Shown here one piece after another: positions 40,364 through 52,200 of a stretch of 64,000 bases of DNA (the first letter of the stretch is position 1; every line of letters starts with the position of its first letter). This DNA is from Rhabdornis inornatus. Taxonomy: Eukaryota; Chordata; Aves; Passeriformes; Rhabdornithidae. The notes under the pieces were generated by a model that saw only the letters and a list, made by a program, of their open reading frames with translations, was not told the DNA's origin and made no database searches. The stretch covers positions 1,547,327 to 1,611,326 of the forward strand of contig VWZS01010874.1 in the NCBI GenBank assembly GCA_013397075.1, written 5' to 3'. A program made the translations under genes and the position numbers.

Positions 40364-42694
40364 CTTAGCTGAAAACCTTATTTATTATTTGATTCTTATA
40401 AGCAGACATGCCACTTCTAAATGAATGGCCCCTTCCAAGATGACATGGGAAAAACTAGATTTTTTTTTTTCTTTTATTTTTACCCTAGTGACATTAGCCT
40501 CACCAGTATCTGTCCCAGATGGAGGTCTGGTAGCAGATGTCTGCCTGTATGCAGAGACCATTGACCTCTGAAATCTGAGCTCCATATTAAAGATTTTAAG
40601 AATGAATCTTTCTTTGAAAGGAGAAAATAACCTTTTTTTTCTGAAAGAAGAAAGAAAAAAACCACAACACCACAAACCTTATTTTATTATGATCCTAAAA
40701 CCTTGTAAGAATTAACTTCCACTGACTTCCCTTTGATAATAAAGTTTCGCTGTTATTCTAGAGAGTCCAGGCTAATGAGTGCAAATTTGTACCTGAAAAT
40801 TTAGAGAAATTTTATTTAAAATTTCTGTTTTCACAAACTCAGATCCCCAGCAAGATCAGAATTACAGTATTCTGTCTCAGACCTCTTGTGATTTAGAAAA
40901 TCTAGAAGGTCAACTGTTTTAACCAGCAACATTTCTAACTCATCATCCCTTGTTTGGCTCATCCTGTCTTTAAATCTGACAGTGATCAGGCTGCTGTGAA
41001 GGGGCTGCCATGAGATCATGCAAAATGCACCAGTGAAGCTTAATGTGTGCTATGACAGAGGTACAGGAAATAACTAATTTCTCATTTTCTGCCTCTTCCT
41101 CTCTTTCCTGTCAAAATTCTAATTACATTAAAAAAAAATGCATTTTACTGACATTGTGTCAAGTAGTCATAACTATTACCCAATGTAAGTGTTTGACTCT
41201 GGCTCCCAAATAATAATGTTAATGAGATAACAGAGAGCAGAGGGAGTGTGGGCTGCCAAGCCTGTGCAGCAAGCTACAGAACACTTCTGATGCAAATTGT
41301 TTCCTCCTGGACACAACTGCATTTGATTTAAAGATTTCTTAGTGTATTCATTTTCAGGTTATATCATCCAACACGCTGCTTATATCATCATCATCATTTT
41401 GCACAATCTCGCTTTCTGCCAAAAAGGAGTTTCAAAAATAGCATAAAGTCATGGTAGAGATCAGACCATATTGACAGGCCACTTTAATGTTCTTTCAGCA
41501 CTGCCTTGCTCCACATTGCATATTCTCAACCATAATTTTCAACCTACATCATTCACCTCTCTCCAACAGCACTACTTACATTAATTGTCTTTGGAAGTTA
41601 TTCTACTGTATTGCACCATCATATCCAATATGCATTTTTCCTCCTTAAAAAATGTGGGATTTGTCCTTTTAATGTCTTTGGATTTAATTGTAGCACCATC
41701 CTCTGCTTTTTCACTAAAGAAAGGAACTAAAGTAGATCTTACTGGACAAAAGTAATCTCTCATCAGACCTCTCTTTCTAAAACCAGAAAAAAATAATTGT
41801 ATTGCCTCCCATTCTACTTTAATTATATCCACACCAAATGTCTTCAAGTTAACCAGTTTAAGAAAAAAGGCTTTGTAGTAATTGCACACTCAGCTGGGCT
41901 CTTTGTAATTCTGTCTCTAATGGCCCTTGGAGGTCCCTTGGCTCCTAGAATTCTGTACAGGCTTTAGGGACTGGATAAAAGGGATGCAATCCTGTTGGTG
42001 AAAATGCAAAACTGAAGAGAATCAGTTCCTTGCCATCCTTTTTCAGAGGCTTTATATGTACAGGGTCAAAAGTACAAACTACAAGTTGCACACTATTTGC
42101 ATTCCTTAATGAACAGCTGGAGGCAATTGGGACATTGTAATAATGAAAACAACCTAAACAGAACATAATTTAAAAAAACTTTTTGGTGTTTTTTTAATAC
42201 TGCAGTTAACACCAGAGACACAGAAACCATGCCCTTCTATTTTGAAAGTGCGTTTACAATGACCTTTTCATCCTCAAAGATGCATTCTTTATACCAGGCA
42301 ATCTAGGTAAGGATCTGTCTTCTCTCTTTTGATTTACAATTAATCTGTCTTATTTTCAGGTAGGATAATATATTTATAACAGGCCTTATGTTTTATACCC
42401 TCTCCTCCATCTTGCTGCCTGCTCCATTTCAACATTCAGTAACCACAGGGATTTTGCAACCACCCTTCCCAGTGATTCTTCTGTCTAACTTTTCATTACA
42501 GAGGCAGGAACTGTACACCTGCAGTTAGGGTAAAAGCACTAAAAGCAGAAATTGCATTTCTTTCTTCTATATGAATAATAAATAGAATAAATACAGGATT
42601 AATGTCACAGTGCTTTCTCTACTTCAATGGCTGAACTTCCCTAGAGGTAAAATGAATTGTGTTTTTCTTTCCCTTTGACAAAGCAAGCCAAACA

Positions 42695-42885
42695 ACAATT
42701 CCCCCTGAAAAAAACCCAAAACACAAAACTCCACCAAAAATACCCTAAAAAAGCCCCCAAAACCTAACCAAAAACACCATGTAAAAAACCACCAAAAACT
42801 CCACCAAAAATACCCAAAAAAAACCCCCCAAAACCTAACCAAAAACACCATGTAAAAAAACACCAAACACCCACCAAAATGAGGA
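42695..42885. repeat. A/C-rich minisatellite, 70-71 bp unit, about two copies
   Basis: A unit starting CTCCACCAAAAATACC at 42729 recurs at 42799, and the 'aacctaaccaaaaacaccatgtaaaaaa' part recurs 71 bp on. A third partial copy begins near 42870. The whole stretch is made of A and C runs on the plus strand. The minus-strand frame through it (Phe/Trp/Gly-rich, 42624-42866) reflects this composition and is not a gene. Confidence 0.85.
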
Positions 42886-44714
42886 TTTTTTTTTTAATGA
42901 GTTAAATCCCAGAGAAGTTGTCATAGCACTGAGCCTGACAGAGTTCAAGAAAATAAAACAAATCTCCTCTCACCACCTCTCTATATAATTAGAAATCTTC
43001 CAGTGTTGTGCTTATTTATCTTTTGAATAGTGTTCTCTGGAAATAACAGTGGTTACCCTACACAAATCTTTACAACTAATTTTTTTTTCCTTTGATATTG
43101 ACAAATAGAACTGTTCTGTTCCAGAATATACAGGAGGAACCACTCTGGATACTCATCTCTCCCTGCTCTCCCCAGAACTGAAACAAGGTGCTGACTGCAA
43201 GGGGCCACTTAGAGAGAGACTTTCCTTACCTCCAGTTCTCCCTGAAGCTGTTTCTGCCCCTGCTCAGAGCACACAGACCCCCACCTTGGGGCAATGCAAG
43301 AAAAATCAAAGGTGATGACCCTGCTAAAGCAGGACAATTCCTCATAAGCTTTTCAGACAGGCAAGATTTTTATATTTTAACCTTTCTTGACATATTTCTG
43401 ACTCCTCTGTTTAGGAGTGACATGGCTGCTGAGCAGAGGACTCATTCCTGATGTGTCTATCAGGAACCTGACAACAGAGGGAATTAAAATACAGGATTGT
43501 GTAGGACATAACTGAACCAATAAAATAAGAATATTTCAGATTAGAAATATTCTGTAAGGTACCAAGAAAATAAGTCAGTTTTTTAAATGTAGATATAAAT
43601 TTTGGTTTATAATAAGAATGTAATACAAAAACCATGAAACTATCCCCCCTCTGATTGAGGTTATTAACAGTAATTATTTATCAGCTTTCGTTTCTAGAAA
43701 AGCTGACCTTTGAAAATCTTTGTAATTTTTTTCTGCAGCTCTAGAGTCCAAGCCAAGACAATTGAACCGTTTTAGTAGCAAGGCTGGGTGCTCAGAGAGG
43801 AACTCTCAAGTACTATTATCCCTGATAGCACCCAGCACTATAGTTTGTGCTGTGTGAAGCAGTTTTGAAATGTGTCACGGAGATGGAGTGATTCATACTT
43901 TGTATTTTTCTTGACAATAGATGTTAATATTTTCTGGTATTTAGAGTGTCAGCTTTTTGACAACTTATATTGCATTTTGGGGTTGTTTGGGGTTTTTCTT
44001 GTGTTATTTGAAAACTAAATTGTGTATGACTTGGTACAAAATGAAGCCAATCACTTGACTACCACTTCTAGCCTCTCTTCTTGTGGATACTTTCATGAAG
44101 TAAATATTCTTGTGAGAAGGCAATGAAATCTTGGGGGATGGGGGTGAGAGGATGAAGAAGAAAAATGGGAAAAAATAAGGATCACAAAAATGTTTGCATT
44201 TCAGTCTGAACAATGAATTTTGAAGGTGGTTTTCTGGAGCAGAGAAAAGCAACATCTGCTAAGTCATGGTCATTAAAGCACTTCACATCTTATTTTCATA
44301 CTCACATCTGTAACAATCCTGCTATGCAAGAACTAAGATATAAGTTAAGACATAAAATAACACAAGCTCTTCCTCTGGCATCTCACCTCAGAATATTCAA
44401 AAGTGATGCTTAAATTGCTAGAGCAGTTCCTGAATATTGGGTAAAAACTTCATGGAAAAGTTGGTTAAGAATTTTTATGGACACATGCTTTCCCCAAATT
44501 TGCATGGTAACATCACAGTGCCCTCCAAGGCCCCATGCAAAGCTTTCAGGTAACACTGACTGTACCTGGAGGAAAAAAAAATCACAATATTCAAGTCTGA
44601 CTTCTGCTCTTTTAAAAGCTACACTTTACCCTTCTTGCTTGGAAGAAGCAACACAAAATAAGTCAGCTGTATGGCTCTGAAGCACATAGCTATTTTACCA
44701 TAGCTAAGAACTTC

Positions 44715-44743
44715 TTAAGGTCCCCTCTTGGAGGGGACCTTAA
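44715..44743. repeat. Perfect 13-bp inverted repeat, 3-nt loop
   Basis: TTAAGGTCCCCTC (44715-44727), loop TTG, GAGGGGACCTTAA (44731-44743). The stem is perfect and would form a stable hairpin in single-stranded DNA or RNA. The right arm with its flank (ttggaggggaccttaaagat) resembles the CR1 3'-end signature in reverse orientation. Confidence 0.95.
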
Positions 44744-45406
44744 AGATTTTTGAAGCATTGTTGAAGAGCAACAGAAACCGAAAGTTCATACAAAGGAGAA
44801 GTGTCAAAATGTGACATTTCAGTAACGAGGAGGGAGCATGGCTTGTTATGAAGCTCAACACACAAAGGAGAAGAATTACAGACCAATTCCAGAGCTGCAG
44901 CCTGGTCTTATACATCCTAAAAAGCTTTGCCTTCAAAGCTGGCTGTGACATGCCAGGACCACGTGGGACAATAGAAGAAAGGGACAAGGAGACTGGCAGA
45001 GCTGCTGTGTTTGGTCCTGGTGTCAAGAGCCTTTCACAGTTCATGCTCTGCCTGCTGAAACTCTCCAGGAGCAAATTGCCTCTCTCGGCTCTCAAAATAC
45101 ACCTGTTAATGTGATGAAGGAAAATCTTTCCCTAACTCCTGAAGGAAAATGATCCCCTGCAGATCCTCTTGCTCTTTCCCTCCCTCCCCTTCCTCCCACA
45201 TAACAAGAGCAGCTCATGAAAGCAGAGTGGCTGCTCCTATTAGTAGGTGGAGTATTGGACATTTATTGGTAAAAGTTCACAATGTGATCACATTTATAGT
45301 AACAGATTTCCACAATAAAAATACACACAGTAAAAACAGGTTCCAACTTCCCCAGGAAGGAAAAGAGATCTAGTAGGAGAAGAGATAATTACAAACGAAG
45401 TTATAA

Positions 45407-45411
45407 CCTGG
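45407..45411. repeat. Left target-site duplication of the solo LTR (CCTGG)
   Basis: CCTGG lies directly before the LTR's TGTGG start and recurs directly after its terminal CA. A sixth matching base (A) upstream coincides with the LTR's last base, so 5 bp is the simplest reading. Confidence 0.82.
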
Positions 45412-45672
45412 TGTGGTAGTTTGACCTGGGGAGGAAAAAACTCAAAGAGAAGTTTTCTCTATGAGTACTCCCCTGGGAGTTGATAGTAACCAATTGCAGG
45501 CTGGTTTGGTTATTGACAGCATGAAGAACCAATTGCAGAAAGTTAGTTTGCCCCGTGAACATACATTTTGAAGGAGGTAATCCGGAACTGAGCTCTCTTG
45601 GCTTTTCCGGCAGCAGTGCAGCTAACAGGGCCCTGGCCTGGCTCCACTGCAGGCCTGTGGGCCTGGCAGGGG

Positions 45673-45943
45673 NNNNNNNNNNNNNNNNNNNNNNNNNNNN
45701 NNNNNNNNNNNNNNNNNNNNNNNNNNNNNNNNNNNNNNNNNNNNNNNNNNNNNNNNNNNNNNNNNNNNNNNNNNNNNNNNNNNNNNNNNNNNNNNNNNNN
45801 NNNNNNNNNNNNNNNNNNNNNNNNNNNNNNNNNNNNNNNNNNNNNNNNNNNNNNNNNNNNNNNNNNNNNNNNNNNNNNNNNNNNNNNNNNNNNNNNNNNN
45901 NNNNNNNNNNNNNNNNNNNNNNNNNNNNNNNNNNNNNNNNNNN
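45673..45943. other. Assembly gap, 271 N
   Basis: The gap falls inside the solo LTR. The last sequenced bases on the left are GC-rich (gcctgtgggcctggcagggg). A GC-rich or repetitive LTR core is the probable reason the assembly broke. Three apparent long reading frames across it are strings of unknown residues and have no meaning. Confidence 0.99.
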
Positions 45944-46190
45944 GGCAGATAAAGAATCGTGAAAATGAAACCACGAAAAGACTGTTTTCTACTTTCTTGT
46001 GGAAAAAATCCCTATAGCCTAACAAGAGGAGGCTTCTCACTCCAAAGTGAACGGAAGAAGCGACTGTTTGAGTTGGAAATTAATTGAAGCAGTTTCTTGT
46101 ATGTTTGTTTCATTGTTATGAAGGTTGAGAAAGAGAAGGAAAGAGTGGTCTGACAATCTTATTCTGAGGTTTTTTTCCCTTTGTGTAGTT

Positions 46191-46196
46191 AATAAA
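46191..46196 (+). promoter_or_regulatory. LTR polyadenylation signal AATAAA
   Basis: AATAAA is followed by a T-rich stretch and 'ttctgtctcacaaca' inside the LTR, the usual placement at the R/U5 side of a retroviral LTR. It gives the orientation of the element. It reads opposite to ATRNL1, so it should not truncate that transcript. Confidence 0.65.
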
Positions 46197-46303
46197 TTTC
46201 TTTTTATACCCTCTTAAGTTTTAGGCCTGCCTTGCTTCTACTCCTGGTTCTGTCTCACAACAGAAAATGAGTATATTTTAATTGGCAAATCAAAACCATG
46301 ACA

Positions 46304-46308
46304 CCTGG
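46304..46308. repeat. Right target-site duplication of the solo LTR (CCTGG)
   Basis: This is the exact copy of the left CCTGG, directly after the terminal ATGACA of the LTR. Both copies are unmutated, which suggests a fairly recent insertion. Confidence 0.82.
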
Positions 46309-48109
46309 TAATTTCTCTGATATCTCTTCTCTAAAAACTGAGGCTGTAAAAGTGAAGCTGAAGAGATGCGGGGTAAGTAACAGCGCTGCTTAGAAGATCA
46401 AAAATATTAATTAAATGAGGTCAAAATCATGGGAGAGGGCTAAGAGAAAGGCCTATAACATACTAAGTTCATCTCTGAAGCCTAAAAAGACTTGATGTTC
46501 CAGAAAGACAAAAGAGGGTTGATTACTTCAAAACTTTTCCAGTTTCAGTTGTCTCTGAATAGGTCTGACACACAAACATACAGAAGAGAAAACAAAAAGG
46601 CAAGATAAGTAAGATCTGGGAGATCAGTGACCATCACATACCTCCAGGAATGAAAAAGAATTACTACCCAGAGCAGAAAAACACCTCTGGACCATCTCTG
46701 AAATTGTGGAAAACAACTGGAAATTATATCAAGATACCTGTAAAAAATGGAACGATTTCAAAATAGCCTAATTTATGAGGCATGCTCTGTAGCATGAGAA
46801 GTCCAGTAACAAAAACTGTGAAGAATAAGATGCTACAATGGGAAGGCTATGATTGCACACAAACATTCATAAGGCATCTCAGTTTGCAAGATCGATTCTG
46901 TAATTCAGATAATTTAAAACCATAATTTCCAAAGGGAGTTGTTGTGTCCAGCATTAAGATCCAGGGCTATAACATGTTTGTAATCCAGCAGTGGTAGAGA
47001 TGATGCTGTGACTAAATCCTGCAACAGGCATCATGTGATAGCAGAGCTCTATTTAGTGAGAATCCAGTGAACATCCAGGCAATTTAGCCTTTTCTTGGAG
47101 CATGGGTGACACAGCTGTAGGCCTGTCACTTTGGAAAATGCATGGCCCAAGCCTGGGGAGCAAGTTCCTCCACACCAAATACTGAAACAAAAGAAGAACC
47201 AACAAAAAACCCAAAATAAACCTCCCCTAAAAATTAGTCCCAGAAGCAAAATCTCTTACTCTCTGCTTGCCAGCAGAGGTTGGTGCCCTAATTTCCAGTC
47301 TGCCAGGATTTTCTCTCCTGCTGCACTTCTGACCACTGGCAATTACAGTGCCCCAGCAGGGGGCTGTGTCCTACTCACAACACAGATATTGTCATGATAG
47401 CTGTGTCCCTCTCCTGACACTCAAACCCTTCAGCCTGAAAAGGACCTAGAGTCCCCAAGTCTTTCTGGGTAACTGTTTCAGCCACCAAAGAAGAAACCCC
47501 ACAGTAACATCACTCTGTGGACACATAGTTCTGACCTGAGAAGACAAAAGCTGTTGCAATATTTTCCAATTTCTTCTGCCTACACAAAGGCATCCGTCTG
47601 CTTCATCAGACATTACTGAGATAATATGCACACAAGGTTACCCTTAAAATTAACTTTACCATTTGTCACACACATCCTCTGATGCCAGCAGCATGAGGTA
47701 GTTACTTCAGGCTCTATTTTAGTAATTTTTTCCAAGTGCTACCTCTGTAGCAAAAGTCTAATCTTACTTTTATACAATAACTACTACTACTTGTGGTATT
47801 ATGGCACCCATATCTGACTCATCGTGCATAAAGAAAAGGGCAAATCTCCTTCATTCAATAATTTCTGCACCAGGCTCACCTGCTTGTTCTTGAGGCAGCT
47901 ACTCTTTTAGAAAGATATGCAGTTTTGATCAAAGACTTCCACTAATGGAAAACCTATCATATTCCCTGAATGATGCATTCCAATAATAAAATACTTTGGC
48001 TTCTGAAAATGTGCATCATCTTTCCTGATCAAATTCTCTAACTTTCAGGCTCAGCCTCAGGATCTTGTTATGTTTTGTCTTCATGATAAATGAATCTTCA
48101 ATACCAAGC

Positions 48110-48131
48110 ATCTACTCTGTGTGGAGTAGAT
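48110..48131. repeat. Small 8-bp inverted repeat
   Basis: ATCTACTC, loop TGTGTG, GAGTAGAT. Probably chance. Confidence 0.85.
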
Positions 48132-48343
48132 ATGTCACCCCTTACACTATTCTTTGAGAAACAAAAGCAAACAGAAGAAAACAGGAGCAAAAAGAAAGCC
48201 CTCATATAAATTTGTTTAAGGTTGGCTCAATGTCTTTGGACAAAACATGAGTAAGTCTCATCTTGCACCATCTCCTAACCAAGAGTCAAGCACAGAGATA
48301 CAGATTTAAAGGAAGTCAAAAGGAAGATTCTTTATGTACCTGT

Positions 48344-48400
48344 TCCCCCCCAAAAAACAAAACAAACAAAACAAAACCCAAAAAAAAACCCAAAACCAAA
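48344..48400 (+). repeat. A/C-rich low-complexity tract
   Basis: Eight C followed by A runs with C, CCC spacers (caaaacccaaaaaaaaacccaaaacc). The mirror image, by strand, of the G/T tracts. Confidence 0.88.
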
Positions 48401-51400
48401 GAAGAAAATCTAATAGGAGACCTTTTCCCCATGTCCCTTCTTTGTGAACCTATCAGGGCTGACTGAAGTAAAGAACTTCTAAGCATGTCCACCAAACGGG
48501 AAATACAAGGGGAAATCCTCACATGCAAGATTATCTAGGAATTCTCTTTCTAATATTCCTTCAGAATTATATAATGGATTTACAGTACTCTTAATTATGT
48601 AGAGTAGTAGTAAATAAGCATGGGAATTTCTGTGCAAGTGAGATGAAGCGACACAAGTGACCAAGGAGACGAACACACAACACCATTTTGCCAACGCAAC
48701 AGTAATACTGATGCATAAAACAAGGTGAAAAAAGGGGGATATGAGGAATATCTGGGAAACACATGGAAAAGGAAACATCTTGTGGTCTAATTCTGATGTT
48801 ATTCACCTGGGACCAGCAAGACATCTCTAACAGAGCATGGTAGCTGCAGCATCAGAGGATGGAAGCACTAAGCTGGACTGAAAGCCACATACCTGACCAG
48901 CAAACTTCGCTGCTTCATTATCTTCAGCCAAGTGTTCACTACAACCACATGGAAAATATCTCTATAAAAAAAGCAAATACTCCCCTGCTCGCCCAGAAAC
49001 AGAGGAAGCCCAACCTTAGGAAAAGCTGCAGAGCCACACAAAAACATTATCTGGATGAAATTTTCAAAATCAGAAATGCTGCACAATTTTAATGGCGGCC
49101 AATGGAGAGGAGAAGTAAAGTTCACACTGATACTTCAGGTTAATTCACAACTAACTTGGTTTTGGGCATGATCACTATAAAAACACATTGCTTTGGTCAA
49201 ACCAGACATAGCTTCAGGTATTTTTTCTTCTATTTGAGAAATACCCCAGTCCTCTTTACCACACACACACTACTCAGTAGCAAAGCATTGGTAAGGATTT
49301 CTTTTATTTGGTCAGTAACAAAACAGCATCAGTACATTAATAAACAATGCAATTTAACTGTCCAGCACCTAGATAGCTCACATTCTAGCTTTATGTATAC
49401 ACACATTCACTGGAATGTCTCAATGCATTTTTACAAGTTGGTAGCAGCTTATGTTAACAATTTGCACACACAAATATACACACGTATAAACATCAGCAAA
49501 GAGAACCTGCAGCAAGTGACATTTCCAGTAGCCATGCACAATTTGTATGAACAATTAAGGCCAGATTAGAAGGGGAGAGGAAGAGACACAGGGAGACTCA
49601 AGGAGAAAAGCAAGCAAAACCACCAGTTGAAGACAGGCTGCTGTCTCCCAGTTCTTCGGGTAAAAAGCTAAGGGTTGTTAAGAGACAGTTGTCCATATCA
49701 CTATATGGAAAATCTCCTTGGCTAAAAACAGCTTCAAGAACTGCATTTGTAAAGCTAGACAGCTGGGAAGGAAACAAAAAAAAATAGCTGACGAAGAAAA
49801 ACTCTTAAGTGGCAGAGCATATTTAGGAGAATTAATACGTCCTTATCTGGGAAGTCTAGGCTCACCTAAGCTACCCTGGAGGAGGATGCACTGTTTGATG
49901 AAAACATTTCTGTTCTGGTTTGTCCTTTGAGAATTGTGGTGACTACCTGGGCCTGAGGCCACATTTAGAACAAAGATACTGTAAATTCTTGCAGACCTAC
50001 TAAGCAAGCCCAGATGGCACGAAAGGTACTGTGATGTTGGGTTTGGTATGACAACAGGAGAATTACATAACTAGCCAGGATAGTGACAATCACTAAACCT
50101 CTCTCCACATGGATTGATTCAAGGAGAGACAAAGGCAAAGTGAGCCCTTTAACTTTGGTACAGTATTTCTCTGTATGCAGTAACAGTTTCTTTACACATT
50201 AGCAGAATTACTTAGGTAACCAACGTGGTTAGGCAATGTGTCTTTATACAGACTTTGAAGGTCAACCTTAGCAAACACTATGGTTCAATTCATTCTAAGA
50301 TATTAAACATAACTGGTCTAATAGAGCTGCAATTTATTGTAAAGTGAAAATAAGGACACTTCAAGAGGTGAAATAATTAAATGTACAGTCAAGTTTCAAG
50401 TATTGAATATTTAGTCAGGAAATGTACAAAGATATCCTCCTATTGACTTAACACAGAGGTTCAAGGAAGAAATCTGTTTGAATGCCCAGGCAGCCGTGGC
50501 TGACCACATTGTGAATGTCAGCTCATTGACTCAGGTACTGAACTCTTGCCATTTTGAACTTAGGCAAGTCATTAGCCATGAAGAAAAGCTAAGATTATTA
50601 GTTAACTACCTGTTCAGTTGCAGGTACAAGCGTGGTATAATCTGATGAACCAAGCATAATTAAGTATTTTCTGCATTTTAGAGCTACATATGACATACAG
50701 AAACCCCAGAGGGCTAACAGCATTGCAGAAACTATGTAATTAAAATTTGCTAACATAAATTGCAAAGAGAAAGCAGAAAAATATGAAAATGTGTGTGAGG
50801 CTTTTGGGGAGTCCCAGGAGACTGGTAAGGGGTACAAGCACGTGACATTCCATAGTACTGAGGCAGGCTGGCTGCACGCCAGTGTCAGCCACTTAACTGC
50901 ACCCTGCAAGAATTCAGCTGCAAATCTTTGCTTCCTTTCTCTCTTTCATATCTTTGCAAGGCAAAAGGCAAAGACAAAGTCTTTCAGCTGGAGTTCTTTC
51001 ATCCAAGAACATTCTTCATCCAAGGCCAAAGGTTCACCATATCCTAAAAGGCCTTTGGATCTGCATGTTCAGTCATCTTCATCCAAACGTATTTCTTTGG
51101 GAGCATTATTCAGTCCTTGTGGCCGATCCTAAAAGAACACCAATAAAAACTATCTTCATTCCTTCAAATACAGTCTTCAATGGCTTTATCTCTAGGACCA
51201 CTATATGAGAGCATTGTGCTGAAGGTGAAAAATGGATGCAGACATATTTCAATTAAAACCACAGCACATTGAAACATTTTTCTATGGTTTTTGGAGGTTT
51301 AGTTTTGGTCAACTCTCTAGCTGAAGGTTTTCAAGGTGAAATAGGCTTTCTGGAAAATCACACATATAAACACAATATTTTTCCCCTCTGCTGACAGCTG

Positions 51401-51780
51401 TTTAAAAAGACTACCCATTAGATTTCTTGGGACAGTATTTCTAAGGGGATAAGAATAGTGATGTAAGATCCTATCAGTATATTACACAAGTACAAAGTAC
51501 TTTGAATATAAAACTCTAGAACATGAGGAGGTTCTGTATCCACTCAAATTGCTTTACTGGAGTAGGGAGAAGCAAAGTTTCCTCTGGGAGGCAACAAGAC
51601 AGTTCTTTAATGGGTATGATAATGCCATAGAACACAAAGCAAAAACCCTTGCAATTGTAGCTTGTGATTGTCTAAAATAAAAAAGGTGTCAGCTAACCTT
51701 GGTTTCAAATGAATACCATTTTTTAACCTGTCCATTGTTATTTCACATCATCTAGCTCACATTTCCTCCAAATTATTTTC

Positions 51781-51820
51781 TTATATATATATGTGTATGT
51801 GTATATCTATATACACACAA
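51781..51820. repeat. AT/GT microsatellite
   Basis: An (AT)n run passes into tgtgtatgtgtatatctatatacacac, an imperfect alternating purine-pyrimidine stretch. Confidence 0.85.
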
Positions 51821-51829
51821 AGTTTTCTG

Positions 51830-52200
51830 ATCCTTTCTGTCCTTTTAAAAAAATATTTTCCCAGAGTCATTTATTCACCTCTTCCTTTCTTCCTTCTGTC
51901 CAAATATCTTATGTTGTTTCTTTCTTCAGGTAGCCTCTCCCTGCTACTCTTCTTTTCAATTCCATGAGACCCTTTAAGACTTTGGTCTTGGCCTTCCTCT
52001 GTGCATCACTCACAACTCTGTTTTGGTGTCCAGAGTCCCTCTGCCCATTTGGGATCTCCTGACCCTTTTCAGCCTAATTCCCTACAGTCACCTCCAGTTC
52101 TTTGCTTTATTATTTTTCATTCTTTACTTATCTTCCTCTCTCTCTTTCACCTAAAGCTATTGTAACTTCAGTTTTATTTCTTCTTTTTTGGATGTTACCA
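51830..52200 (+). repeat. Pyrimidine-rich region
   Basis: Roughly 370 bp with strong C+T excess on the plus strand (purine-rich on the ATRNL1 strand), including ctcttcctttcttccttctg and cttcctctctctctttcacc. It directly follows the AT/GT microsatellite. No gene recognised. Confidence 0.7.

Larger units (their letters stand above)
45412..46303 (+). mobile_element. Solo LTR of an endogenous retrovirus, ERVL-like, with assembly gap inside
   Basis: The element starts TGTGGTAGTTTGACC and ends AACCATGACA, so it has TG...CA ends. It is flanked by the 5-bp direct repeat CCTGG (45407-45411 and 46304-46308), the mark of retroviral integration. A 5-bp duplication fits ERVL (class III) elements. The 5' part has the 'gacctgggga...gttttctctatg' pattern I associate with songbird LTRs. 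A polyadenylation signal AATAAA at 46191 followed by T-rich sequence sets the plus orientation. No gag, pol or env sequence is attached, so it is a solo LTR left by recombination. Of its 892 bp, 271 are N (45673-45943). The sequence before the gap is GC-rich, perhaps the promoter/R region. It lies antisense to ATRNL1 within the intron. Confidence 0.85.

Noticed and set aside
42624..42866. Phe/Trp-rich minus-strand frame resembling a hydrophobic protein
   Set aside because: Translation of the 70-bp A/C-rich minisatellite; the protein repeat mirrors the DNA repeat.
45543..46040. Long open frames (135-165 codons) across 45.5-46.0 kb
   Set aside because: They are open only because the 271 N contain no stops.
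49156..49569. 137-codon plus-strand frame
   Set aside because: Composition is that of AT-rich intron; no recognised motif, no Kozak context of note, no homologue recalled. A frame this long is expected by chance in 64 kb.
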